From: JAVBJN01 sp031546985 | GTDB taxonomy: Bacteria; Bacteroidota; Bacteroidia; Chitinophagales; Chitinophagaceae | Length of the DNA stretch: 64,000 nt | Reading direction: 5' to 3' | Assembly (NCBI GenBank): GCA_031546985.1 | Contig: JAVBJN010000068.1 | Location: 1-64,000 of the forward strand | Shown here: positions 54,077 through 61,115 of the stretch, one piece after another | Layout of the letters: every line of letters starts with the position of its first letter | How positions within the stretch are numbered: the stretch's first letter is position 1 | Translations under genes and position numbers: made by a program | Notes under the pieces: generated by a model | Databases searched by the model: none | What the model was told of the DNA's origin: nothing | Seen by the model: only the letters and a program-made list of their open reading frames with translations

Positions 54077-54271
54077 ATGTCGGTACATGTATATTATACC
54101 CAAATTCCCAACCCAGATGCCCATGCAGCTGCATACCAGGTGTTGTTACAAGCACTGCCCCAACACCTCCAGGCAGCGCTTACACGTTATACCGACCTTC
54201 AAGAGCGGGGTTTAAGAATAGTTGGAAAAGCTTTGTTAAAATTGGTAATTGGCCAGCACAATGATCTCTAA
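54077..54271 (+). pseudogene. Truncated 4'-phosphopantetheinyl transferase
   Basis: 64 residues. MSVHVYYTQIPNP, then YTDLQERGLRIVGKALLKLV, resemble the first 60 residues of Bacteroidota Sfp-type phosphopantetheinyl transferases (ordinary length about 200-220). The stop follows at once and a strong terminator begins 4 bases later, so the catalytic WSxKE-type part is missing. Divergent from the NRPS, whose carrier domain needs this enzyme. Either decayed, or a shortened small protein retained for another reason. Assignment is by eye and moderate. Confidence 0.5.
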
Positions 54272-54275
54272 ACAA

Positions 54276-54303
54276 ACGGCCCGGGAAAACTCCCGGGCCG
54301 TTA
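54276..54303 (+). terminator. Terminator after the truncated transferase
   Basis: Perfect 11-bp stem (acggcccggga 54276-54286 with 54291-54301), AAAC loop, TT after. It also ends near the minus-strand small gene at 54310 and may serve it. Confidence 0.8.
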
Positions 54304-54309
54304 TTGCTA

Positions 54310-54474
54310 TTATGCCAACCGTATCAAAATCCAGACAACAGCTTTATCCTTATAAGGAGGCATCCTTTCCCCTTTTGAGATGGGCGCTGTTGTAGAAGGC
54401 GTACCTTCCACTTCCCATACGCCACTTTCCGGACATGTTTCTCCGGTTTTCGCTTTTGTTCCAATTGCTGCCAT
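54310..54474 (-). CDS. Small YjzC-like protein
   Basis: 54 residues from an ATG at 54474 to TAA at 54310. It has a compact pattern: GTKAKTGETCPESGVWEVEG, then TTAPISKGERMPPYKD and VVWILIRLA. The G-x-x-C-P-x-S-G-x-W...KG-x-x-MPP...W layout resembles small YjzC-like proteins found in many bacteria, function unknown. It lies alone between the transferase remnant and the caspase gene; the terminator just beyond its stop could end its transcript. Confidence 0.65.
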   Translation of the reverse strand: MAAIGTKAKTGETCPESGVWEVEGTPSTTAPISKGERMPPYKDKAVVWILIRLA

Positions 54475-54729
54475 GTCTAAGTATTTAATTAGTGATCACA
54501 AATATTGAGAGTGCGATCTTCTCTCCAGGTTAAATTGATTAGTGTACCGCATGTAAGAAGCCATACTATAATTGACTAAAGTGCCAATAAGCGTCGGTGC
54601 ACCAATCCGTGCTTAGTCGGGTTTAGTATAACAGAATGGAGCGCGGTATCATTATTCTACATTCCTTTCCTTCATTTTATCAAGGTGCCTGCATAGTTTT
54701 AGAGATGAACAAATTGCCTCCGTTATCGA

Positions 54730-55698
54730 TCATATCCGTTTTTCATTTACCAGCCTCCAGTAATGAAGTCCAAGCCTGGTAAGCTGGCAAGCTTTGCCAT
54801 TCATAGCCGCCCAATACATATGCTCTTCCCCTACCGGCTCTACAAGCCCCACCCTGCACATTTTTTGCAGATCGTTAAAGACCGTAACATTATGTGCTTC
54901 AGAAAAAGGCGCTTTGCATAGGTGTTTGATTTCAGGGTCGTTGGTGTACTCGTAAGAAGAATCGAGTTGGTGCAGTTGCGTTGGAGATGGGAAGTAGGCT
55001 GTTATTCTTTTTAAGGCATCGTTGGCAATCATTGGAGTAACATTACGCAGCGACGTAAAGCCACTTACGTTTGTTTTAAATACAGGCCTTTGCTCCCATG
55101 GCCCCAGCGCCTGGTCTATGTAAGAATAAATGCTGCCTGGTGTAATATGCCCATTGATATTGGCAGCGCCGCCTTTCAATCCTTCCAGCAAGAGATTGGT
55201 AAAAACACCTTTCCCACTCACTTCCATGGCCACTTCATTCTGTTTGCTGGCCGTGAGAATGGTAATGCCTTCGTTGATATGACCAGAGATATTATGAGAA
55301 AAGGCAGGCGCAGTGATAGCTCCACTATGGCAACAATCGAGAATAATGATTTTGTTGGTAGATGCAGAGCTGTTGGCCAGCGAAAGAATATCCTGCATAG
55401 ATATGCCTTCATCATATTTCCTATGATCGGGTGTAAGCAGATAAGTGCCCACCTCATTCATGTATCCATGCCCTGAAAAGTAAAAAAGAGCGGTATCGTT
55501 GCGCCCCGAAAACAGATCGCGGATTAACTCCCGAAGCGTACTCTTGCGCATCACATCTGTTTTGAGCAATACATTAAAGTTTGCGGATTGATCGCCGTTG
55601 GTTGATATAAGCTCTGCAAACTCTGTTGCATCTCTGATACAACCATGAAGCGGAGCCGATGGATAGTTGTTGATGCCTACTACTAATGCCTTTTTCAT
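54730..55698 (-). CDS. Caspase-like (C14) protease with C-terminal extension
   Basis: 322 residues without signal peptide. The caspase domain (about 1-220) has the catalytic His in YFSGHGYM (His77) and the catalytic Cys in IILDCCHSGA (Cys123), within the usual hydrophobic strands. The C-terminal 90 residues (VFNDLQKMCRVGLVEPVG, MYWAAMNGKACQLTRLGLHY) resemble a winged-helix-type module; this is inference. It is transcribed away from the TIR/regulator cluster, starting 189 bases before the first plus-strand gene. Between them lie two identical-type palindromes. A bacterial caspase next to TIR and sensor genes suggests a role in a cell-suicide or immunity programme, unproven. Confidence 0.88.
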   Translation of the reverse strand: MKKALVVGINNYPSAPLHGCIRDATEFAELISTNGDQSANFNVLLKTDVMRKSTLRELIRDLFSGRNDTALFYFSGHGYMNEVGTYLLTPDHRKYDEGISMQDILSLANSSASTNKIIILDCCHSGAITAPAFSHNISGHINEGITILTASKQNEVAMEVSGKGVFTNLLLEGLKGGAANINGHITPGSIYSYIDQALGPWEQRPVFKTNVSGFTSLRNVTPMIANDALKRITAYFPSPTQLHQLDSSYEYTNDPEIKHLCKAPFSEAHNVTVFNDLQKMCRVGLVEPVGEEHMYWAAMNGKACQLTRLGLHYWRLVNEKRI

Positions 55699-55750
55699 TG
55701 TAATTAGAAATTTATTTTCACAAAGGTTTGAAGTATAGGTGTGCCGTTCT

Positions 55751-55825
55751 ATACCTGCACATAGGTATATTCCTGCCAGGCAATATTTTCCGGTAAGATT
55801 GAATGAAATACCTACCTGTAGGTAT
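55751..55825. promoter_or_regulatory. Two matching 18-bp palindromes, candidate operators of the caspase/cluster divergent promoter
   Basis: Site 1 ATACCTGCACATAGGTAT (55751-55768) and site 2 ATACCTACCTGTAGGTAT (55808-55825) share ATACCT-N6-AGGTAT, centres 57 bases apart. Site 2 occupies the -33 region of the plus-strand promoter, site 1 lies about 53 bases before the caspase start. This looks like a dimeric regulator's binding sites controlling both directions. Confidence 0.7.
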
Positions 55826-55847
55826 AGAAACCGGTTTAACGTGCCGG

Positions 55848-55855
55848 TACATTTG
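55848..55855 (+). promoter_or_regulatory. -7 element of the plus-strand cluster promoter
   Basis: TACATTTG is a perfect match to TAnnTTTG, with the ATG at 55887. No TTTG -33 is present at the right distance; palindrome site 2 lies there instead, as in activator-dependent promoters. Confidence 0.6.
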
Positions 55856-55886
55856 CATTATTAAATCACTCTTAAAAGAAAATCTT

Positions 55887-56423
55887 ATGAGAACAGAAAG
55901 TATGAACAACGCGCAGGCTGAAGAAAATGTACAGGTCAATACCACCACTGTAGAAGGACAATCTTATGCAACGGCATTTGAATACCTGAAATCACTTCCG
56001 CGTAACCTGGACAAACCAGCATTGGAAAGTTATAAGAGAGACCGCACCTCAGCCATTATCGACTGCCAGGTAGCCGAAGACTTTACAACCAGTTTCAGAA
56101 GTGCAAACGATAGTTTTCATATTCCCGTATCCTGGTGCCTCACCAAAGACGCGTTGCTAAAATTACTGGGCATTACCAGTTACGAAGGGTATCCGGAAGT
56201 AGATGGCGTGCGTTTCTACGGCGGGTTGAATGGCGACAATTACCTTACGCTTATTGCGGTTTCTACCACACCTGGTGAAGGCGGTCGTAGTAACGATCTT
56301 ACAATCGCCGACAACTACCCTTACTACGATTATTCGGACCTGTGCCCCAGTCATTGCAGCAACACAGGCAATCTAAGTATCGCAATTGGACCAATTACAG
56401 CATTAAAGGTGGCAATTAGTTAA
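55887..56423 (+). CDS. Hypothetical protein, first gene of the cluster
   Basis: 178 residues from MRTESMNN; a longer frame to 55803 would run through the palindrome and the -7 element and is rejected. The middle (SWCLTKDALLKLLG, EVDGVRFYGGLNGD, YLTLIAVSTTPGEGG) resembles a small Bacteroidota family of unknown function, and the C-terminus has LCPSHCSNTG with two Cys. No signal peptide. It is the first gene after the palindrome-controlled promoter. Function unknown. Confidence 0.6.
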   Translation: MRTESMNNAQAEENVQVNTTTVEGQSYATAFEYLKSLPRNLDKPALESYKRDRTSAIIDCQVAEDFTTSFRSANDSFHIPVSWCLTKDALLKLLGITSYEGYPEVDGVRFYGGLNGDNYLTLIAVSTTPGEGGRSNDLTIADNYPYYDYSDLCPSHCSNTGNLSIAIGPITALKVAIS

Positions 56424-56457
56424 TATAAAGTAATTACTAAGATGAAATATTCTTATT

Positions 56458-57129
56458 TTGTTGCTTAAATTTTATGTTTTGACTACCACAGATTTACTTG
56501 TAAAAGTGTCGCAGGTCAGCGCATTGCTGCCGGTGATTGCGGGTTTGATTAATTACAAAAAACTCGATAAAGCGTTCCGCATTCTACTATTCTTTTTCGT
56601 ATTGTGTATTGGATTCGAAATCATGAGTACGACCACGAATAAATTTTTCAACAGTAGTATGCCTGGCCTGCACCTTTATACAATCGTGCGATTCCTGTTT
56701 TTTTCAGTAGTGTTTTACCATCATTTTAGGAGTGTGTCAATGCGGCGAGTGGTTGTGCTCAATGCCATAGTCGCATTTCTGGTTGCGGTAGCCGATGCAT
56801 CGTTGGTTAGTGGTATTTTACACACCAACACTTTAAGCTTGAGCTACATATTCAGCTCACTCGTCGTCTATACCCTCATTTATGTGTACCAGGTATTTCG
56901 CTACGACACCTCCCCAAAAGAACAATACGATCCGATGTTCTGGTTTGCAATAACCGTGTTGATTTTCTTTGCGGACAATCTCTTATACTTTGGATTTAGA
57001 GAGTACTTGCTTAAACATGCTCCAGAAACTGAAGTCATCTGCTTTCGTATTTTCTTGGCTTTTAACACTGCAGCCAATTTTTTATTCGCTCACATGTACA
57101 GAAGTTTCAGTAAATGGAAGACGGAATAA
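56458..57129 (+). CDS. Seven-helix-type membrane protein, possible sensor
   Basis: 223 residues with about six to seven hydrophobic helices and short loops, mostly no catalytic motif. It overlaps the histidine kinase gene by 16 bases, so it is likely an input or partner of the kinase, which itself has only a single helix. The frame starts with TTG (no ATG in range), reducing start confidence. No family name recognised. Confidence 0.6.
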   Translation: MLLKFYVLTTTDLLVKVSQVSALLPVIAGLINYKKLDKAFRILLFFFVLCIGFEIMSTTTNKFFNSSMPGLHLYTIVRFLFFSVVFYHHFRSVSMRRVVVLNAIVAFLVAVADASLVSGILHTNTLSLSYIFSSLVVYTLIYVYQVFRYDTSPKEQYDPMFWFAITVLIFFADNLLYFGFREYLLKHAPETEVICFRIFLAFNTAANFLFAHMYRSFSKWKTE

Positions 57130-57887
57130 CAATATACTTCGCTGCCTCAATTTTGGTTTTGCTGCTGGTGGTGGCCATAGTGACCTATGCCTTTGTACAT
57201 CAAAAAAAAGTCACTCAATTGGAGATGAAATTGCACGAAGAAGAGCTTCGCCGGCAGCAAGCCACATTTGATGCCCTGCAGCAGGGACAGGAAGAAGAAA
57301 GAAGGCGCCTGGCCCAGGAATTGCACGATGGTATAGGCGCACGCTTGTCCGGGCTCAAAATGAACCTCGAATACCTGGACATGAACGCAACCGAATACAA
57401 AGCGCTTATCTCCAAAGTCTTCCTGGGTGTAACCGAAACCCTCGAAGAAGTGCGGGAAGTATCGCATAACCTGCTGCCCTACCAATTGGATGGCAAAAAC
57501 CTCAAAGCGTTGCTGCTCAACTGTATTGAACAGTTTAATGCATACGGCACATGCAATTACGACTTGTTTATGGACGATGAACCTACCGGTATTGTCGAAA
57601 CCATCAAAATACATATTTACCGGATGGTAGCAGAACTGCTCAACAACATCAACAAGCATGCAAAAGCCACCATTGCTTCCATCCAGATCAGCATTGATGA
57701 GGGTAAAATGGAAATAATCGTAGAAGACAACGGGATAGGACTGAAAAATAGTGCAACTGAGCGAAAAGGAATCGGACTAACGAATATTGAAAACAGGGTT
57801 AACATCTGCAAGGGCACTATCAATGTCGACTCTTCAGACAATGGTACATCTGTTATTATTGAAATCCCATTAAACCTCAACCAATGA
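57114..57887 (+). CDS. NarL-type sensor histidine kinase
   Basis: 257 residues: one N-terminal membrane helix (about 8-29), a coiled coil, a HisKA_3-type dimerisation motif ERRRLAQELHDGIGARLSGLK (His about 71) and an ATPase domain with MVAELLNNINKHAKA and VEDNGIGLKNS. No extracellular sensor of its own. Overlaps the membrane gene upstream and the regulator downstream (ATGA). Confidence 0.9.
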   Translation: MEDGITIYFAASILVLLLVVAIVTYAFVHQKKVTQLEMKLHEEELRRQQATFDALQQGQEEERRRLAQELHDGIGARLSGLKMNLEYLDMNATEYKALISKVFLGVTETLEEVREVSHNLLPYQLDGKNLKALLLNCIEQFNAYGTCNYDLFMDDEPTGIVETIKIHIYRMVAELLNNINKHAKATIASIQISIDEGKMEIIVEDNGIGLKNSATERKGIGLTNIENRVNICKGTINVDSSDNGTSVIIEIPLNLNQ

Positions 57888-58495
57888 ATAAACAAGCAAC
57901 CATCTACCTTGCAGACGATCACCAGATTGTTATTGATGGATTAAAATTACTGATCGGTGAAGAATCTCTGAAAGTAATCGGTTCTGCAACAGATGGTGAA
58001 ACCGCGATGCAGGAGCTCCTTGTTAAAAGACCCGATATTGCACTTATAGACCTTCGTATGCCAGGTATGGGTGGCCTGGAGCTGGTTATTGCGCTAAAAA
58101 AGCTATTGCCGGATACCAGGTTTATCATCTTATCCATGCATGATAGCCAGCGGGATATGAGAGATGCTATGACACATGGTGCGTCGGGCTATTTGTTGAA
58201 AAATGTAGGTAAGGTAGAGCTGATGAAATGTCTGTCTCTTGCACTGAAGGGTGAAAAATATTTCCCTAATATTCAAACCAAAACCCAACAGTCAGATAAG
58301 CCAATGTTTACACCAAGAGAAGCAGAAATTATAAAGCTCATCCTGGAAGATTATAAAACAGCACAGATTGCAGCTAAGCTCTCTTTAAGTCCACTCACGG
58401 TAGAGGTTCACCGCAAGAATATTGCCCGCAAAGCCAACACTAAAAGCCCTATAGGCATCAGTAAATACCTGCACGATAACGGCATCGAACTTTAA
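57884..58495 (+). CDS. NarL-type response regulator
   Basis: 203 residues. Receiver (DDHQIVIDGLKLLI, phosphoacceptor Asp in IALIDLRMPG, about Asp55; Thr/Ser in ILSMHD; Lys in LLKNV) and C-terminal LuxR-type HTH (FTPREAEIIKLILEDYKTAQIAAKLSLS region, VEVHRKNIARKAN). Cognate to the kinase it overlaps. A good candidate to bind the 18-bp palindromes in front of the cluster. Confidence 0.92.
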   Translation: MNKQATIYLADDHQIVIDGLKLLIGEESLKVIGSATDGETAMQELLVKRPDIALIDLRMPGMGGLELVIALKKLLPDTRFIILSMHDSQRDMRDAMTHGASGYLLKNVGKVELMKCLSLALKGEKYFPNIQTKTQQSDKPMFTPREAEIIKLILEDYKTAQIAAKLSLSPLTVEVHRKNIARKANTKSPIGISKYLHDNGIEL

Positions 58496-58589
58496 TCACT
58501 AACACATTTCAGTGGCTATACCGGCCATCACTATTTGTCTGGTGCTTGCACCGGTTAGCCACTGCTTTGCCTAAACTAAAACCTATTTT

Positions 58590-58880
58590 ATGGAACTAAC
58601 TATTGGAATCACTATTTGTGTTGTTATTGTCCTCTTTCTTTTCCTAAATAACGATAGTGAAGAGAAAAAAACAAACGATAATGAGCTAAAAATTGAAAAA
58701 TTGAAAAGCGAGTATCATGAACAATTAAAAGGTAATGATAAGCGTGCAGTTCTTGATGCTGGCAGAGCATATTATACTGCTATTAGACAAAATCACACAC
58801 TTACTATCTATGACGAACTAGCCATTGCCAATGATTTGAACACGATGCAACAAGCGTCTTCAGCATCACCCAGTATCTAA
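58590..58880 (+). CDS. Small single-pass membrane protein
   Basis: 96 residues: an N-terminal helix (about 3-19, LTIGITICVVIVLFLFL), then a charged Lys/Glu-rich coiled segment, and a C-terminal helix (DAGRAYYTAIRQNHTLTIYD). No family recognised. It lies 10 bases before the TIR gene and is presumably co-expressed with it. A partner or chaperone of the TIR protein is possible. Confidence 0.55.
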   Translation: MELTIGITICVVIVLFLFLNNDSEEKKTNDNELKIEKLKSEYHEQLKGNDKRAVLDAGRAYYTAIRQNHTLTIYDELAIANDLNTMQQASSASPSI

Positions 58881-58890
58881 TCTAAATTAC

Positions 58891-59736
58891 ATGAATGCCA
58901 ATACCTCAACTAAAGATGGTCAGCTCACCTACGATGTTGCTTTTTCCTTTGCCGAAGAAGACCGGGCGTTTGTGGATCGTGTGGCAGAACACCTGAAATC
59001 TGAAAACGTAAAGTTCTACTACTATTCGCAGGAACTTACTACCTCCTGGGGTAAAGACCTTTCCAATTACCTCGATCAGGTTTATAGAACAGATGCCCGG
59101 TTTTGCGTCATATTTGTATCCAAGTTTTATAAAACCAAACGATGGAGCCAGCATGAATGGGAACGGGCCAAAGCCAGGGCATTTTTTATGGAACACCGGG
59201 AATACATTCTGCCATTCCGACTGGACAATACAGACATTCCGGGGTTGGATGATTCCATAGCCTACCTATCGCGCGAAACCCATGATGAAGCCCAACTGGC
59301 ACAAGCCATCCTGGATAAAATAGCACAGAACAAGAGAAAGCGGTTTCCTCAGATACAAAAACTGATTGGTTCGCCAGCCAACGTGAGCAAGTCTGCCATT
59401 ACAGCTCTAATTGCCGTCTTCATATCGCTTATAGGCATTATTGCAAACCAGTTAGTTGATAAATTGCCAAATAATGACCGCACTACAATTCCTCTCTTTG
59501 GTTCGTCCGTGGAAAATGAAAATAACCGGGATCAGGTAATCATACTACCAAAAGTGAATAAAAGATGGCGTTTTAAAGCGGTTTGCAATGATGGTTGGTT
59601 AAGCCAATCATACGGTTCAGGAACCTGTTCTCATCACAAAGGCATACATCATTATGTAGATACCATCGTATATGGTGCTAGTGTAAAAGAATGCCAGCAG
59701 CAAGCTATGCAGGCATTCAAGAATTCCCAGAAATAA
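58891..59736 (+). CDS. TIR-domain membrane protein
   Basis: 281 residues. The TIR domain (about 12-150) opens with YDVAFSFAEEDRAFVDRVAE and includes WGKDLSNYLDQVYRTDARF, VIFVSKFY and WSQHEWERAKARAF (candidate catalytic Glu89 or Glu91). This is the TIR_2 type seen in bacterial immunity proteins. One membrane helix follows (about 168-187, AITALIAVFISLIGIIANQL), then a 90-residue C-terminal part with Cys and His residues, possibly a sensor. A TIR NADase-type effector tied to the membrane is likely. It follows a small membrane gene and precedes a beta-rich unknown. Confidence 0.85.
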   Translation: MNANTSTKDGQLTYDVAFSFAEEDRAFVDRVAEHLKSENVKFYYYSQELTTSWGKDLSNYLDQVYRTDARFCVIFVSKFYKTKRWSQHEWERAKARAFFMEHREYILPFRLDNTDIPGLDDSIAYLSRETHDEAQLAQAILDKIAQNKRKRFPQIQKLIGSPANVSKSAITALIAVFISLIGIIANQLVDKLPNNDRTTIPLFGSSVENENNRDQVIILPKVNKRWRFKAVCNDGWLSQSYGSGTCSHHKGIHHYVDTIVYGASVKECQQQAMQAFKNSQK

Positions 59737-59820
59737 CCCAATCCCCTGAATTATTAAAATCAAATCACACCGCTGTAAAAAACAGTGGATGTAGCAATCT
59801 ATCCCTAAAATCTCCTCAAA

Positions 59821-60585
59821 ATGGTCAATCCAAGCAAATTCTACTTATCGCATATGCATACCCAAACCAAGTACCGTGCTACCTGGGATCCTACCAAACA
59901 ACTGAAAATCGGCTATATCGGTAAGCTCGAAAATGGTGTACTCAATATCTATTCTTCCCTGGGCAAAGAAGGCATTGCTATAGAATCATCTGTTGAAGAA
60001 AACGGTAGCAGTATGGACTATACTTCGCATGATAGTGTATCCATAACGGCAAAAATATCCGGCACTGCACCTGCAGCAGGAAGTGTGCTGTCAGAAACAG
60101 ACGCTGGCTTCAGCTTCGAATTTAGCGGCGATAACAGTATTGTGTTCCAAACCGGAAACCATCGTACACATCAGTTGATTAACCTGGCCGAAATAGAAGA
60201 AGCTATACTGGAGAAATACCGTGAGGGTAACTGGGCCAAAGATTGGGTAATTGTTACCGAAGTGATTGAGGTGGATGCAGCCACCATCATTATCTCCAAC
60301 AGCAGCAATGGCCGGCTGGAACTAAAAGCAAGTGCCAGTATCGGATTAAACAAAATGACCCTTACCGATGCTGCTTTAAATCTTTCTGTGGCCCGTGAGC
60401 AAGGCAGCACCCTCAAGTATATTGCCCAGAATGGACTTACCCCGCTGTACCGGGTTATGGGTTTGCGATCGCCGTGGTTAGGTAATACCCACTTAACGAC
60501 TAAGGGCGTTGCGAAAAAACAAGGGCTAGACAAAAGGTTAATACTGCTAGAGCATGACGAGTCATGGAATCAAACACTTGCATAG
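59821..60585 (+). CDS. Beta-rich hypothetical protein
   Basis: 254 residues, no signal peptide. Strong alternation of hydrophobic and polar residues (SVSITAKISGTAPA, DAGFSFEFSGDNSIVFQ) gives amphipathic beta-hairpins, followed by WVIVTEVIEVDAATIIIS and a C-terminal block ending LTPLYRVMGLR. Amphipathic hairpins with a VVTEV-like strand are reminiscent of pore-forming proteins such as gasdermins, but no identity is established and this is speculation. It lies 84 bases after the TIR gene. An in-frame Met at 59854 (MHTQ) is an alternative start. Confidence 0.55.
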   Translation: MVNPSKFYLSHMHTQTKYRATWDPTKQLKIGYIGKLENGVLNIYSSLGKEGIAIESSVEENGSSMDYTSHDSVSITAKISGTAPAAGSVLSETDAGFSFEFSGDNSIVFQTGNHRTHQLINLAEIEEAILEKYREGNWAKDWVIVTEVIEVDAATIIISNSSNGRLELKASASIGLNKMTLTDAALNLSVAREQGSTLKYIAQNGLTPLYRVMGLRSPWLGNTHLTTKGVAKKQGLDKRLILLEHDESWNQTLA

Positions 60586-60682
60586 CCATTTATGTAGATA
60601 AGCATGTATGGAACGCTCTTGTATCCAAACTTTATTAATAACCAAAATTATTCTGTCAAGAACAATCATAAACCTATACTAT

Positions 60683-60922
60683 ATGCAACCAATAGACGGA
60701 GAAAAGAAAGTAGCCAGAGAAGAGGCTATCAAAGACGTAAAAATGTATTTAGCCAATGACTGGCAGCTACAGGAAGAAACTCCAGAATACTTTTTATTAA
60801 CCCGTAATGCGGCTTCAACAGGTGTTCATATCCTTCTAGCGCTGTTTTTTTGGTGGTCCTTCTTTATCCCAAACATTATTTATCATTACACCAAAAAGCA
60901 GAAAAAGAAAATATTAAAGTAA
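60683..60922 (+). CDS. Small membrane protein
   Basis: 79 residues from MQPIDGEKK; a longer start at 60608 is less likely. A charged N-terminal half (KVAREEAIKDVKMYLAND) is followed by a hydrophobic hairpin (VHILLALFFWWSFFIPNIIY) and a basic tail KKQKKKILK. No family is recognised. It ends the cluster; a terminator follows three bases after the stop. Confidence 0.55.
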   Translation: MQPIDGEKKVAREEAIKDVKMYLANDWQLQEETPEYFLLTRNAASTGVHILLALFFWWSFFIPNIIYHYTKKQKKKILK

Positions 60923-60925
60923 AAA

Positions 60926-60953
60926 CTAAAAGCCCTTTAACCGGGGCTTTTAG
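60926..60953 (+). terminator. Terminator at the end of the TIR cluster
   Basis: Perfect stem ctaaaagccc (60926-60935) with gggcttttag (60944-60953), 8-base loop, then T-rich. It marks the end of the transcript that begins at 55862 or within it. Confidence 0.85.
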
Positions 60954-61115
60954 CTTTTATTTAACAAACCTCCAACCTATTTAAGACAAAAACATCCCAA
61001 ATGGTAATCCTGCGAATAAACTGGTGATGCAAAACATGGTGTTTTATGATCCCCATCATAGTTTGACCATAGGAATGAAGGGACCTTTGGTCTATTTATT
61101 ACCAATATTCTCTTA

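Noticed and set aside
55803..55886. Longer N-terminus of the 178-residue protein starting at 55803
   Set aside because: It would translate palindrome site 2 and the perfect -7 element; the ATG at 55887 is downstream of the predicted transcript start.
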